From Gaiellasilicea sp963749515 (GTDB lineage Bacteria; Actinomycetota; Thermoleophilia; Gaiellales; Gaiellaceae): a stretch of DNA of 64,000 nucleotides. Shown piece after piece: positions 48,570-57,623 of the stretch (positions are counted from its first letter, which is position 1; the number at the start of each line of letters is the position of its first letter). The position numbers were made by a program, and so were the translations under genes. The stretch covers positions 434,001 to 498,000 of the forward strand of contig CAVVMR010000010.1 in the NCBI GenBank assembly GCA_963749515.1, written 5' to 3'. The notes under the pieces were generated by a model, which saw nothing but the letters and a program-made list of their open reading frames with translations, was not told the DNA's origin and did no database searches.

Positions 48570-51206
48570 CTAGCGGACGGTGAGTGGGGCGCCGACTCCC
48601 GTTTGCGGGCGGCCGCGTCCGGCCGCCTGGAGCGCGCGGCGGTACGCCGCCGCCGGGGTCGGGCCGCTCGTCATCACCTCGCCGGTGGAGCGCATCTCGA
48701 CGCCGCGGTCGGCGGCGCCTGTGAAGCGTTCGGCGGGGAAGATCGCCTCCTTCGCCCACGCGCGGTCGAGGACGACGCGCTCCGGCAGGTCGAGCTCCGC
48801 GAGTGAGGCGCCGAGGAGCAGACGGCAGGCGTGGTCGACGAGCGGGATCTCCGTCGCCTTGGCGACGAACGGAATGGTTCGCGACGCGCGCGGGTTGGCC
48901 TCGAGCACGTGCAGCTCGCCCTCGTGCAACGCGAGCTGGAGGTTGAGCAGGCCGCGGGCACCGAGGCCGCGCGCGAGTGTCGACGCCAGTGCCCTGATCT
49001 CGGTCTCCAGGGCCGAGCCGACCGAGGGCGCCGGCAGGACGCAGGCAGAGTCCCCGGAGTGGACGCCGGCGCGCTCGACGTGCTCGACGATCGCCGCGAC
49101 CCAGCCGTCCTCGCCGTCGCAGAGGATGTCGACGTCGAGCTCGAGCGCGCCTTCGAGGAAGCGGTCGACGAGCGCAGGCGCTGCGAGCTCGAGCTCGGCC
49201 TGTGTCCGAGCGACGCGCATGCCGCGCCCGCCGAGCACGTAGGACGGCCGAACGAGGACGGGGTAGCCGATGAGCTCTGCGAGCTCGCGTGCCTCGTCCG
49301 TCGTGGCGACGTGCCCCCAGGCAGGCGCCCGGAGGCCGAGCTCTGCCAGCAGCGCGCCGAAACGGCCGCGGTCCTCCGCAGTGGCGATGGCGCCCAGTGG
49401 GTCGCCGAGCAGCGGCACGCCGGCCTCGCCCAGGCCGGCGGCGAGGCCGAGGGGCGTCTGGCCGCCGAGGGAGAGGACGACGCCGAGCGGCCGTTCGAGC
49501 TCGACCACGTCGAGGACGTGCTCCAGCGTCACCGGCTCGAGATAGAGCCGGTCGCACGTGTCGTAGTCCGTCGAGACCGTCTCCGGGTTCGAGTTCACGA
49601 GCACCACCTCATGGCCGAGCCGTCGGAAGGCCTGTGTCGCCCGCACGCAGCAGTAGTCGAACTCGATTCCCTGGCCGATCCGGTTCGTGCCGGAGCCGAG
49701 CACGACGATCGCTCCGGTCGCGGTCTCCTCGCCGTCGCCGGTCTCGTGCGAAAGGTAGTAGTACGGCGTCCGCGCCTCGAACTCGCCGGCGCAGGAGTCG
49801 ACGGCGAGCCGTCCCGGCAGGCCACGGCGAGCCCGCACCTCCGATTCGGGGATGCCGAGGATCCGCGCCACCTGCGCGTCCGGGAGGCCGAAGCGCTTCG
49901 CCGCCTGCACGTCGCCGTTCGCTGCGAGCTCCCGCTCGGCCGTGCGGATGGACTCGATCTCGGTCGTGAAGTACGGGTGGAGGCCGGGGATCTCCGGCAG
50001 CGCGTCGCCTGCCTCGATGCCCTCGAGCGCCTTCAGCAGCGCCTCCGGGAACGTGCGGCCGAGTCCGAGCGCCTCGCCGACGGCGCGCATCTCGGTTCCG
50101 AGCTCGCGCGGGTTGCCGGGGAACTTCTCGAAGTCGAAGCGCGGCGCCTTGACGGCGATGTAGTCCAGCGCGGGCTCGAAGGCTGCGCTCGACTCGCCGG
50201 TGATGTCGTTCGGCAGCTCGTCGAGCGTGTAGCCGACGGCGAGGAGCGCGGCCAGCTTCGCGATCGGGTAGCCGGTCGCTTTCGACGCGAGCGCGGAGGA
50301 GCGGGACACGCGTGGGTTCATCTCGATCAGGACGAGCTCGCGGGTCTCCGGCTCGTAGGCGAACTGGACGTTCGCGCCTCCGGTCGCGACGCCGACGGCC
50401 CGCGCGCAGGCGAAAGCTGCGTTCCGCAGGCGCTGCAGCTCGCCGTCCGGAAGCGTCTGCTGCGGAGCGACCGTCCACGAGTCGCCCGTGTGGACGCCGA
50501 CCGGATCGAGATTCTCGATCGAGCAGACGACGATGCAGTTGCCCTCGACGTCGACGACGACCTCGAGCTCGAACTCCTGCCAGCCCTCGAGCGACTGCTC
50601 GACGAGCACCTGTCCGATCGGGCTCGCGGCCAGCCCGTGCGCGACGCGCTGACGCAGCTCGGCGGGCGTCCTGGCGATGCCGCCGCCGCGTCCGCCCAGT
50701 GTGAAGGCCGGCCGTACGACCGCTGGAACCGGACAGCCCCCCAGCCGCTCCAGAGAAGTAACGACGACGCTCAGCGGGACAGGCAGGCCGGCGGCTTCCA
50801 TCGCGTCGCGGAAGAGCGAGCGGTCTTCCGCGGTCCGGATCGCATCGAGATCGGCCCCGATCAGCTCGACGCCGTGCTCGGCGAGCACGCCGTTCTCGGC
50901 CAGCTCGACTGCGAGGTTCAGTGCTGTCTGCCCGCCGAGCGTGGGGAGGAGCGCATCGGGCGCCTCGCGCGCCACGATCTCCGCCAGCGTCACCGCGTCG
51001 AGCGGCTCCAGGTAGGTCGCGTCGGCCCACTCGGGGTCGGTCATGATCGTGGCCGGGTTCGAGTTCACGAGGATCACGCGGTAGCCCTCGCCGCGCAGCG
51101 CCCGGCACGCCTGCACGCCCGCGTAGTCGAACTCGCAGCCCTGTCCGATCCGGATCGGCCCGGAGCCGACGATCAGGACGCTGCGTAGATCCGTGCGCTT
51201 CGGCAT
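48570..51206 (-). CDS. carB: Carbamoyl-phosphate synthase large subunit lacking the allosteric domain
   Basis: 878 residues against about 1,070 for typical CarB. Both ATP-grasp halves are complete: GSGPIRIGQGCEFDYAG, NSNPATIMTD, EMNPRVSRSSALASKATGY, then GSGTNRIGQGIEFDYCCV, NSNPETVSTDYD, EANPRASRTIPFVAKATE. The protein ends shortly after TPAAAYRRALQAAG, where the MGS-like regulatory domain (UMP/ornithine site in E. coli) should start. The middle oligomerisation region is also shortened. It makes carbamoyl phosphate for arginine (and perhaps pyrimidines). It overlaps carA by 34 bp. Loss of the domain suggests no UMP/ornithine control. Confidence 0.93.
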   Translation of the reverse strand: MPKRTDLRSVLIVGSGPIRIGQGCEFDYAGVQACRALRGEGYRVILVNSNPATIMTDPEWADATYLEPLDAVTLAEIVAREAPDALLPTLGGQTALNLAVELAENGVLAEHGVELIGADLDAIRTAEDRSLFRDAMEAAGLPVPLSVVVTSLERLGGCPVPAVVRPAFTLGGRGGGIARTPAELRQRVAHGLAASPIGQVLVEQSLEGWQEFELEVVVDVEGNCIVVCSIENLDPVGVHTGDSWTVAPQQTLPDGELQRLRNAAFACARAVGVATGGANVQFAYEPETRELVLIEMNPRVSRSSALASKATGYPIAKLAALLAVGYTLDELPNDITGESSAAFEPALDYIAVKAPRFDFEKFPGNPRELGTEMRAVGEALGLGRTFPEALLKALEGIEAGDALPEIPGLHPYFTTEIESIRTAERELAANGDVQAAKRFGLPDAQVARILGIPESEVRARRGLPGRLAVDSCAGEFEARTPYYYLSHETGDGEETATGAIVVLGSGTNRIGQGIEFDYCCVRATQAFRRLGHEVVLVNSNPETVSTDYDTCDRLYLEPVTLEHVLDVVELERPLGVVLSLGGQTPLGLAAGLGEAGVPLLGDPLGAIATAEDRGRFGALLAELGLRAPAWGHVATTDEARELAELIGYPVLVRPSYVLGGRGMRVARTQAELELAAPALVDRFLEGALELDVDILCDGEDGWVAAIVEHVERAGVHSGDSACVLPAPSVGSALETEIRALASTLARGLGARGLLNLQLALHEGELHVLEANPRASRTIPFVAKATEIPLVDHACRLLLGASLAELDLPERVVLDRAWAKEAIFPAERFTGAADRGVEMRSTGEVMTSGPTPAAAYRRALQAAGRGRPQTGVGAPLTVR

Positions 51207-52243
51207 GCCTCCGCCAACTGGTCGAAGAAGGGAAGCGCGTCGTGCGGGCCGGGGGCCGCTTCGGGGTGGAACTGGAGCGTGGTGAAGCCGTCGCCATGCA
51301 GTCCTTCGACGGTGCCGTCGTTCAGAGAGACGTGGCTCACCTCGGCGCCGTCACCCGGCTCGACCGCGAAGCCGTGGTTCTGGGCGGTGACGAGCACGCG
51401 CCGCGAGCCGGTCACGCGCACCGGATGGTTCGCGCCGCGGTGGCCGAACGGGAGCTTGAACGTCTGCAGGCCGAGCGCGAGCCCGACGAGCTGGTGGCCG
51501 AGGCAGATGCCGAAGAGCGGCGTGCGTCCCAGCAGGTCGCGGACGGTCTGCACCGGACCGTCGAGCTGCGCCGGGTCGCCCGGTCCGTTGCCGACGAGCA
51601 CCGCCGACGGCTCGAGCTCCAGGACCGCCTCCGCATCCCAGGTGCCTGGGACGACGACGACCTCCAGGCCCGACTCGACGAGCCGGTTGACGATCGAGTG
51701 CTTGCAACCGAGGTCGAGCAGGACGACACGCGGGCCGGCGCCGACGGTGTACGGCTCCGACACGCAGGCTTCGAGGCCGGGTGGCGGCGAGGCGAGCTCC
51801 GGCTCCGCGAGCATCCTCGGCCAGTCGATGTGGGGTTGCGCGAGCGCACGGGCATGCAGCGCCTCCGGTGGAGCGACGCCGAGTGCGCAGCGCATGGCGC
51901 CGTCGTCGCGCAGACGCCGAACAAGCGCCCTCGTGTCGATCTCCTCCAGCGCGACGACGCCGTGTTGCGCAAGCCAGGCCGACCACGCGGGCCGGGCGCG
52001 GCGCATGACGACGCCCTCGGTCCACACCCGGCTCGACTCGAGCAGCCGTTCGTCGACGCCGTAGTTGCCGACGAGGGGGGAGGCGAAGGTGAGCACCTGG
52101 CGCGCGTAGCTCGGGTCGGTGACCGCCTGCTCGTAGCCGGCGGACGCGGTCGTGAAGCACGCCTCGCCCGCAGCGACTCCTGTCGCGCCGACCGAGCGGC
52201 CGGGGAAGGCCGTTCCGTCTTCGAGTACGAGATACGCCGCCAT
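51173..52243 (-). CDS. carA: Carbamoyl-phosphate synthase small subunit
   Basis: 356 residues from ATG 52243 (MAAYLVLEDGTAF, the family start). Two earlier in-frame ATGs (52252, 52261) lie inside the ARG-box operator and are unlikely. The class I glutamine amidotransferase domain has Cys in FGICLGHQ and His/Glu in QFHPEA. It supplies ammonia from glutamine to CarB. TACTAT 7 nt before the ATG and no Shine-Dalgarno site indicate a leaderless transcript controlled from the shared operator. Confidence 0.94.
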   Translation of the reverse strand: MAAYLVLEDGTAFPGRSVGATGVAAGEACFTTASAGYEQAVTDPSYARQVLTFASPLVGNYGVDERLLESSRVWTEGVVMRRARPAWSAWLAQHGVVALEEIDTRALVRRLRDDGAMRCALGVAPPEALHARALAQPHIDWPRMLAEPELASPPPGLEACVSEPYTVGAGPRVVLLDLGCKHSIVNRLVESGLEVVVVPGTWDAEAVLELEPSAVLVGNGPGDPAQLDGPVQTVRDLLGRTPLFGICLGHQLVGLALGLQTFKLPFGHRGANHPVRVTGSRRVLVTAQNHGFAVEPGDGAEVSHVSLNDGTVEGLHGDGFTTLQFHPEAAPGPHDALPFFDQLAEACRSARIYAAS

Positions 52244-52283
52244 TTCGTGCATAGTACGCATAGTTTATGCATAATACGCACCG
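52244..52283. promoter_or_regulatory. Divergent arginine operator: two ARG-box-like direct repeats with overlapping promoters
   Basis: TGCATAGTACGCA (52248-52260) and TGCATAATACGCA (52268-52280) are direct repeats 20 bp apart, each an imperfect palindrome like ArgR boxes. They fill the 40-bp gap between carA and argC. On the minus strand TACTAT is 7 nt from the carA ATG; on the plus strand CATAAT is 8 nt (TAATAC 6 nt) from the argC ATG. Neither gene has a Shine-Dalgarno site, so ArgR bound here would cover both promoters. argR itself is in the downstream operon. Confidence 0.75.
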
Positions 52284-53264
52284 ATGGGTGTTTCTACCGC
52301 CATTCTCGGTGCATCCGGCTACTCCGGCCAGGAGACCCTCGACCGCGTGCTCTCGCATCCGGAGCTCGAGCTCGTCGCGCTCGGCTCGGACTCGCTCGCC
52401 GGCCGGCCGGCCAGCGCCCTCGACCCGCGCCTCAACGGTGAGGTGCCGTCCTTCGTACCGAACGAGCAGGCGCTCGCCGCGGGCGCAGAGCTCGTTTTCT
52501 GCTGCCTCGAGCACGAGCGGGCCGCGACACTCGAGCCTCGCGCCGGCACCGTCGTCGTCGACCTCTCGGGTGCCCACCGGCTCACCGAGCCCTCGCTCTA
52601 TCCCGCGTGGTACGGCTTCGAGCACCCGCACGCTGCCTCGCTCGGCGACTGGGAGTACGCGATCCCGGAGCTCTTCCCCCCGCACGGCTCGCTGATCGCG
52701 AACCCCGGCTGCTACGCGACTGCCGTGCTGCTCGCGCTCGCGCCGCTCGCGGGCTCGATCGATCCGGCCGGTGTGATCGTCGACGCCAAGTCGGGCGTGT
52801 CGGGTGCGGGCCGGACGCTCAAGGCCTCGTCGCACGCGACCTCCGTGCTCGAGAACGTGTCGCCCTACAAGATCGGGTCGCACCAGCACGCGCCCGAGAT
52901 CGAGCAGGCGCTCGGCTTCCCGGTCTGCTTCGTCCCTCACCTGCTTCCCGTCCGGCGCGGGCTGATCGCAACCTGCTACGTCAGGCCTGCCGGCGGCCTG
53001 CGCGACGCGCTCGAGGCCGCCTACGCGACGTCCCCCGCGGTGAGCGTGCTGCCCGAGGGGATCGCGCCGGAGCTGTCGCGCATCCAGGGCACCGACGCCG
53101 CCGAGATCGGCGTCTTCACCGACCGCGCCACCGGCACCGGCATCGTCGTCTGCGCACTCGACAACCTCGGCAAGGGCGCCGCGGGACAGGCCGTGCAGAA
53201 CGCGAACCTGGTGCTCGGCCTGCCCGAGACCGAGGGCCTGAGGCTCTCGGGAGTCCTCGTATGA
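52284..53264 (+). CDS. argC: N-acetyl-gamma-glutamyl-phosphate reductase
   Basis: 326 residues. NADP-binding start TAILGASGYSGQE, catalytic Cys in NPGCYATAV, and family blocks DAKSGVSGAGR, GSHQHAPEI and NLGKGAAGQAVQN. It reduces N-acetylglutamyl phosphate to the semialdehyde, step 3 of arginine synthesis. First gene of argCJBDRF, probably leaderless. ATGA overlap with argJ. Confidence 0.95.
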   Translation: MGVSTAILGASGYSGQETLDRVLSHPELELVALGSDSLAGRPASALDPRLNGEVPSFVPNEQALAAGAELVFCCLEHERAATLEPRAGTVVVDLSGAHRLTEPSLYPAWYGFEHPHAASLGDWEYAIPELFPPHGSLIANPGCYATAVLLALAPLAGSIDPAGVIVDAKSGVSGAGRTLKASSHATSVLENVSPYKIGSHQHAPEIEQALGFPVCFVPHLLPVRRGLIATCYVRPAGGLRDALEAAYATSPAVSVLPEGIAPELSRIQGTDAAEIGVFTDRATGTGIVVCALDNLGKGAAGQAVQNANLVLGLPETEGLRLSGVLV

Positions 53265-54424
53265 GCGTCACCGCCCCGAAGGGATTCGTCGCCTCGGGCG
53301 TGCGCGCCGGCATCCGCAGGAGCGCGAAGGACCTCGCCGTCGTTCGCTCGACCGGGCCGGCGGTCGGAGCCGCGATGTGGACCGTCAATCAGGTGCTCGC
53401 CGCTCCGGTGGTCGTCTCGAAGGCGCATCTCGAGGTCGCGGAGCCGCAGGCGATCGTGATCAACTCCGGCGTCGCGAACGCCGCCACCGGCGAGCGCGGC
53501 GAGCTCGACGCGCTGGCGACCGCCGCCGAGGCCGGACGGCTGCTCGACCTGTACGCCGAGGAGGTGCTCGTCCTCTCGACCGGCGTGATCGGCACGCTCC
53601 TACCGCTGGAGAAGGTGCTGGGCGGGCTGCGCGATGCGGTTCCCGCGCTCTCCGACGGCGGTGGGTTGGATGCCGCGGAGGCGATCCTGACGACCGACAC
53701 CCGCACCAAGGAAGCAGCCGTCTCGATCGACGGCTTCACCGTCGGCGGAATGGCGAAGGGCTCCGGGATGATCCACCCCAAGCTCGCGACCATGCTCGCC
53801 GTCGTCACCGCCGACTATCCGCTCGAGCCCGGCGAGGCCATCGACTTCCTCCGCCCGGCCGTCGATCGCAGCTTCAACTCGATCACGGTCGACGGCGAGT
53901 GCTCGACGAACGACGCCGTCTGCCTGCTCGCGAACGGCGCGAGCGGGATCGAGCGGACGCCGGCCTCGGACACCGCATTCGCACTCGCCCTGGGCCGGGT
54001 CTGCGACGAGCTCGCGGAGCAGATCGTGGCCGACGGCGAGGGCGCGACCGTGCTCGCCGAGATCGAGGTCACCGGTGCCGTCGACGGCTCTCAGGCGAGG
54101 GCGATCGCTGCCCGCATCGCCACCTCGCCGCTCGTCAAGACCGCCCTCTTCGGGCACGACGCCAACTGGGGTCGCGTGCTGGCGGCGGCCGGCTCGGCGC
54201 CTCACAACGGCGGCTTCGCCGCGGTCGACGTCTCCCGCGTGACTCTCTCCTACAACGGCACGATGGTCCTCGAGCAGGGCGCTCCGCTCCTCGTCGAGCC
54301 GGACGTCTCGAACGGCACGTGCCGGATCGAGCTCGACCTCGGGCTCGGCGGTGGGGCGGCGAGCTACCTGACAACCGACCTCTCCTACGACTACGTCCGC
54401 ATCAACGCGGACTACCGCACATGA
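53261..54424 (+). CDS. argJ: Bifunctional ornithine acetyltransferase/N-acetylglutamate synthase
   Basis: 387 residues. The autocleavage site KLATMLA supplies the N-terminal Thr nucleophile of the beta chain. Other family blocks are NSGVANAATG, VLSTGVIGTLLP, GMAKGSGMIHP and NSITVDGECSTND. It recycles the acetyl group from N-acetylornithine to glutamate, so an argE deacetylase is not needed. Overlaps argC and argB by 4 bp. Confidence 0.95.
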   Translation: MSVTAPKGFVASGVRAGIRRSAKDLAVVRSTGPAVGAAMWTVNQVLAAPVVVSKAHLEVAEPQAIVINSGVANAATGERGELDALATAAEAGRLLDLYAEEVLVLSTGVIGTLLPLEKVLGGLRDAVPALSDGGGLDAAEAILTTDTRTKEAAVSIDGFTVGGMAKGSGMIHPKLATMLAVVTADYPLEPGEAIDFLRPAVDRSFNSITVDGECSTNDAVCLLANGASGIERTPASDTAFALALGRVCDELAEQIVADGEGATVLAEIEVTGAVDGSQARAIAARIATSPLVKTALFGHDANWGRVLAAAGSAPHNGGFAAVDVSRVTLSYNGTMVLEQGAPLLVEPDVSNGTCRIELDLGLGGGAASYLTTDLSYDYVRINADYRT

Positions 54425-55086
54425 GCCTCGTCGTTCTCAAGATCGGCGGCGCCGTCGCGGAGGAGTGCGGGACGCTGGTGCTCGGCCTCGCCCAGAGGCA
54501 TGACGTCTGCGTCGTCCACGGCGCGGGCCCGCAGATCTCGGCCGAGCTGGAGAGCGCCGGCCTCGAGGTGCGCTTCGTCGAGGGACGGCGTGTGACGAGC
54601 GCCGAGGCGATCGCGGTCGTCAAGAGCTCGCTCGCCACGGTGAACGAGGGGATCTGCGCCGCGATCGGTCCGCGGGCGATGCCCCTCTTCGGCGATGAGA
54701 TCGGTTTCGAGGCGGTGCAGGTGCCCGAGCTCGGCCTCGTCGGCTCGCCGCTTCCGTCGTGTCCGCCGGCGATCGAAGAGGCGCTCGGCGCCGGGCTGAT
54801 CCCGGTCGTCGCTCCGCTCGCAGCCGGCCCGCTCAACGTCAACGCCGACGAAGCGGCGGCCGCGCTGGCCGTCGGCCTCGGCGCGGAGCGGCTCCTCTTC
54901 ATCACCGACGTGCCAGGGCTGCTGCTCGGGGGCGCCGTCGCCACCTCGATCCGCGTCGGCGAGGCCGAGCGGCTCCTGGACACCGGCGAGCTCGCGGGCG
55001 GGATCGTCCCGAAGCTGCGCGCGGCCGTCGGCGCCACGCGGCAGGGCGTGGACGCCACGATCGGCGCCACGGCGGTGCTGGCATGA
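54421..55086 (+). CDS. argB: Acetylglutamate kinase, short form
   Basis: 221 residues; most ArgB proteins have 250-300. Motifs of the amino-acid kinase fold are present: VVLKIGGAV, VVHGAGPQI, NVNADEAAAALA, LLFITDVPGLL and GGIVPKLRAA. The N-terminal extension used for arginine-sensitive hexamers is missing, so arginine feedback inhibition may be absent. It phosphorylates N-acetylglutamate (step 2). The operon position confirms the role. Confidence 0.92.
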   Translation: MSLVVLKIGGAVAEECGTLVLGLAQRHDVCVVHGAGPQISAELESAGLEVRFVEGRRVTSAEAIAVVKSSLATVNEGICAAIGPRAMPLFGDEIGFEAVQVPELGLVGSPLPSCPPAIEEALGAGLIPVVAPLAAGPLNVNADEAAAALAVGLGAERLLFITDVPGLLLGGAVATSIRVGEAERLLDTGELAGGIVPKLRAAVGATRQGVDATIGATAVLA

Positions 55087-56222
55087 GCTCCACCCTGACC
55101 TCGTCCGCCCTGCTGCCGGCTTACGCGCGCTACGACGTCACGTTCGCCTCCGGCGAAGGCGTGTGGCTGACGGATGTCGAGGGGCGCCGCTACCTGGATC
55201 TGCTCGGCGGCATCGCCGTCGTCTCGCTCGGCCACTGCCATCCGGCGCCGCTCGCAGCCGCGCAGCACCAGCTCAACACGCTCTGGCATACGTCGAACCT
55301 CTACTCGACCGAGCCGATGCAGCAGCTCTCCGGCCGCCTCTCCGAGCGCTTCGGCGGTGCGCGGGCGTTCTTCTGCAACTCCGGCACGGAGGCGATCGAA
55401 GCCGCACTGAAGTGGGGGCGGAAGGCGACCGGCAAGCCGGTCGTCGTCGCCCTCGAGAACTCCTTCCACGGCCGGACGCACGGCGCTCTCGCCGTGACCG
55501 GGCAGCCCGCCAAGCGCGCCGCGTGGGAGCCGCTCGCGCCGGCCGTCCGCTTCGCGGAGCTGAACGACGTCGAGTCGCTCGCTGCGGCCAGTGGCCCGGA
55601 CACCTCGGTGATCCTGATCGAGCCGGTGCAGGGCGAGGGCGGGATCCACCCCGCGAGCGCAGAGTTCCTCGCCGCGGCCCGGTCGCTCGCGGACGAGCAC
55701 GAGGCGCTGCTCGTCTTCGACGAGGTGCAATGCGGCGTCGGCCGCACCGGCAGCTTCTTCGCCTGGGAGCAGCTCGGAGTCGCCCCGGACGCCGTCGTGC
55801 TGGCGAAGGGCTTGGCGAACGGACTGCCGATCGGAGCCCTCCTCGTCGCCGAACGCGCGCCTGTGGGTCTCGAGCCGGGCGATCACGCCAGCACGTTTGG
55901 TGGCAATCCGGTCACCTGCGCAGCCGCGTGCGCTGTCGTCGACACGCTCGACGAGGACCTCCTGGCGTCGGTGCGCCGGCAGGGCGAGAGGCTCGCCGCC
56001 GGTGTCGCCGCCCTTCCGGGCGTGCTCGAAGTCCGCGGGCGCGGCTTGATGCTCGGCGCCGAGCTCGATCGCCCAGCCGGAACCGTTGCCGCAGCCTGCC
56101 TGGAGGCCGGGTTGCTCGTCGGGACGGCCGGGGAAACCGTTCTGCGGCTCACGCCGCCCCTCACCATCGCCGGCGACGAGGTTGAAGCCGGCCTCTCTCT
56201 CCTCGCGGGGGTGCTCACGTGA
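55083..56222 (+). CDS. argD: Acetylornithine aminotransferase
   Basis: 379 residues. Class III PLP aminotransferase: NSGTEAIEAALKW, ENSFHGRTHGALAVTG, LLVFDEVQCGVGRTG, pyridoxal Lys in LAKGLANGLPIGA and STFGGNPVTCAA. It converts N-acetylglutamate semialdehyde to N-acetylornithine. Overlaps argB (ATGA) and argR by 4 bp. Confidence 0.95.
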   Translation: MSSTLTSSALLPAYARYDVTFASGEGVWLTDVEGRRYLDLLGGIAVVSLGHCHPAPLAAAQHQLNTLWHTSNLYSTEPMQQLSGRLSERFGGARAFFCNSGTEAIEAALKWGRKATGKPVVVALENSFHGRTHGALAVTGQPAKRAAWEPLAPAVRFAELNDVESLAAASGPDTSVILIEPVQGEGGIHPASAEFLAAARSLADEHEALLVFDEVQCGVGRTGSFFAWEQLGVAPDAVVLAKGLANGLPIGALLVAERAPVGLEPGDHASTFGGNPVTCAAACAVVDTLDEDLLASVRRQGERLAAGVAALPGVLEVRGRGLMLGAELDRPAGTVAAACLEAGLLVGTAGETVLRLTPPLTIAGDEVEAGLSLLAGVLT

Positions 56223-56680
56223 ACAAGTTCGAACGGCAAGGTGTGATCCTGAGACTCGTCGGCGAGCGGCAGCTCTCGACCCAGAGCGACGTCGTCGAGG
56301 CACTGCGCGACGAAGGGCTCGATGCCGTCCAGGCGACGGTCTCGCGCGACATCGCACAGCTGGGGCTCGTCAAGGTCCGGGGCGAACAGGGTCGCCTGGT
56401 CTATGCCCTCCCGGGCGCGGCCGACCTCGACCGGCTGAGCGAGCTCGCCGCTGCGCTCCGCCGCTGGGTGATCGCGCTCGAGTCGACCGGGAACCTCGTC
56501 GTCCTGCGGACGCCGCCGGGGTGCGCGAACGCACTCGCCCAGATCATCGACGAGGTCGCGCTGCCCGAGATCGCGGGCTGCATCGCCGGCGACGACACGA
56601 TCTTCCTTGCCGCCCGCGAGGGGTACACCGCGCCGGAGCTGGCCGAGCAGCTTCGCCATCATCTGGACGGGGACACGTGA
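56219..56680 (+). CDS. argR: Arginine repressor ArgR
   Basis: 153 residues from GTG 56219. N-terminal winged helix with TQSDVVEALRDEGLDAVQATVSRDI; the C-terminal hexamerisation and arginine-binding domain has GNLVVLRTPPGCANALAQI and GCIAGDDTIFLAAR. It represses arginine synthesis by binding ARG boxes when arginine is plentiful, and the 52244-52283 operator is its obvious target. That makes the operon self-regulated. It sits between argD and argF; TGATG joins it to argF. Confidence 0.95.
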   Translation: MNKFERQGVILRLVGERQLSTQSDVVEALRDEGLDAVQATVSRDIAQLGLVKVRGEQGRLVYALPGAADLDRLSELAAALRRWVIALESTGNLVVLRTPPGCANALAQIIDEVALPEIAGCIAGDDTIFLAAREGYTAPELAEQLRHHLDGDT

Positions 56681-57582
56681 TGCTCCCGGCTGCGCTCTCG
56701 CTCGATCTGAGCGGCCGCTCGCTCACTCGCATCCGGGACTGGACGGCGGCGGAGCTCGACGCGGTCCTCGACCTCGCGGACGAGCTGAAGACGAAGCAGC
56801 AGGAGCGCGAGCCTCACCGGCTGCTCGAGGGCCGCACCGTCGGCCTCCTCTTCCGCAAGCACTCCACCCGGACTCGCGTCTCGCTGGAGGTGGCGTGCGC
56901 CCACCTCGGCGCCACGGCGATCTACCTCCCCGGCGACCAGTTGCAGCTCGCGCGCGGCGAGTCGGTCGGCGACACGGCCCGCGTCCTCTCGTGCTACCTG
57001 GATGCGCTCGCGATCAGGACGCACGCGCACAGCGAGGTGGACGAGTTCGCCTCCGCCGCGGCGATCCCGATCGTGAACGCGCTCACCGACGAAGCCCACC
57101 CGCTGCAGGCGCTCGCAGACCTGCAGACGATCCGCGAGCGGTTCGGCACGCTCGAAGGTGTTCGGGTCGCCTGGGTCGGTGACGGCAACAACGTCTGCCT
57201 CTCGCTCGCGGAGGGATGCTCGCTCCTGGACGCGGAGCTCACGTGCGCGTCACCGCCCGGCTACGAGCCCCCGGGCCTCGCTTCGGTTGCCGATCCGCGC
57301 GAGGCCGTACGCGGCGCGCACGTCGTCGTCACCGACGTCTGGACGAGCATGGGCCAGGAGGCCGAGCGCGGCGAGCGGCTGGCGGCGTTCGACGGCTGGA
57401 CGGTCGACGAGGCGCTTCTCGCGGAGGCCGATTCGGAGGCGATCGTCCTCCACTGCCTGCCCGCGCACCCGGGCGAGGAGATCGCCGCGGATGTCCTCTA
57501 CGGCCGCCAGAGCGCGGTCTGGGACGAGGCCGAGAACCGGCTGCACACGGCGAAGGCTGTGCTGGCGCTGACGCTCGCGTAA
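56680..57582 (+). CDS. argF: Ornithine carbamoyltransferase
   Basis: 300 residues. Carbamoyl-phosphate site FRKHSTRTRVSLE, HSEVDEFA, DEAHPLQALADL, and ornithine site VVVTDVWTSMGQE with HCLPAHPGEEI. It joins carbamoyl phosphate from CarAB to ornithine to give citrulline. Last gene of the operon; argG and argH are not seen nearby. Confidence 0.95.
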   Translation: MLPAALSLDLSGRSLTRIRDWTAAELDAVLDLADELKTKQQEREPHRLLEGRTVGLLFRKHSTRTRVSLEVACAHLGATAIYLPGDQLQLARGESVGDTARVLSCYLDALAIRTHAHSEVDEFASAAAIPIVNALTDEAHPLQALADLQTIRERFGTLEGVRVAWVGDGNNVCLSLAEGCSLLDAELTCASPPGYEPPGLASVADPREAVRGAHVVVTDVWTSMGQEAERGERLAAFDGWTVDEALLAEADSEAIVLHCLPAHPGEEIAADVLYGRQSAVWDEAENRLHTAKAVLALTLA

Positions 57583-57611
57583 CGACGTCCACCGGTTTCC
57601 GATTCGCGAGC

Positions 57612-57617
57612 TAGCTT
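57612..57617 (+). promoter_or_regulatory. -10 element TAGCTT, leaderless promoter
   Basis: TAGCTT, 6 nt (GACGCT), then GTG 57624. Confidence 0.5.
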
Positions 57618-57623
57618 GACGCT

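Noticed and set aside
48831..51188. Very long open frames antisense to carB, the cyclase gene and the ABC/aldehyde dehydrogenase region
   Set aside because: They are Arg/Ala/Gly-rich mirror images of strong genes in GC-rich DNA and show no protein motifs.
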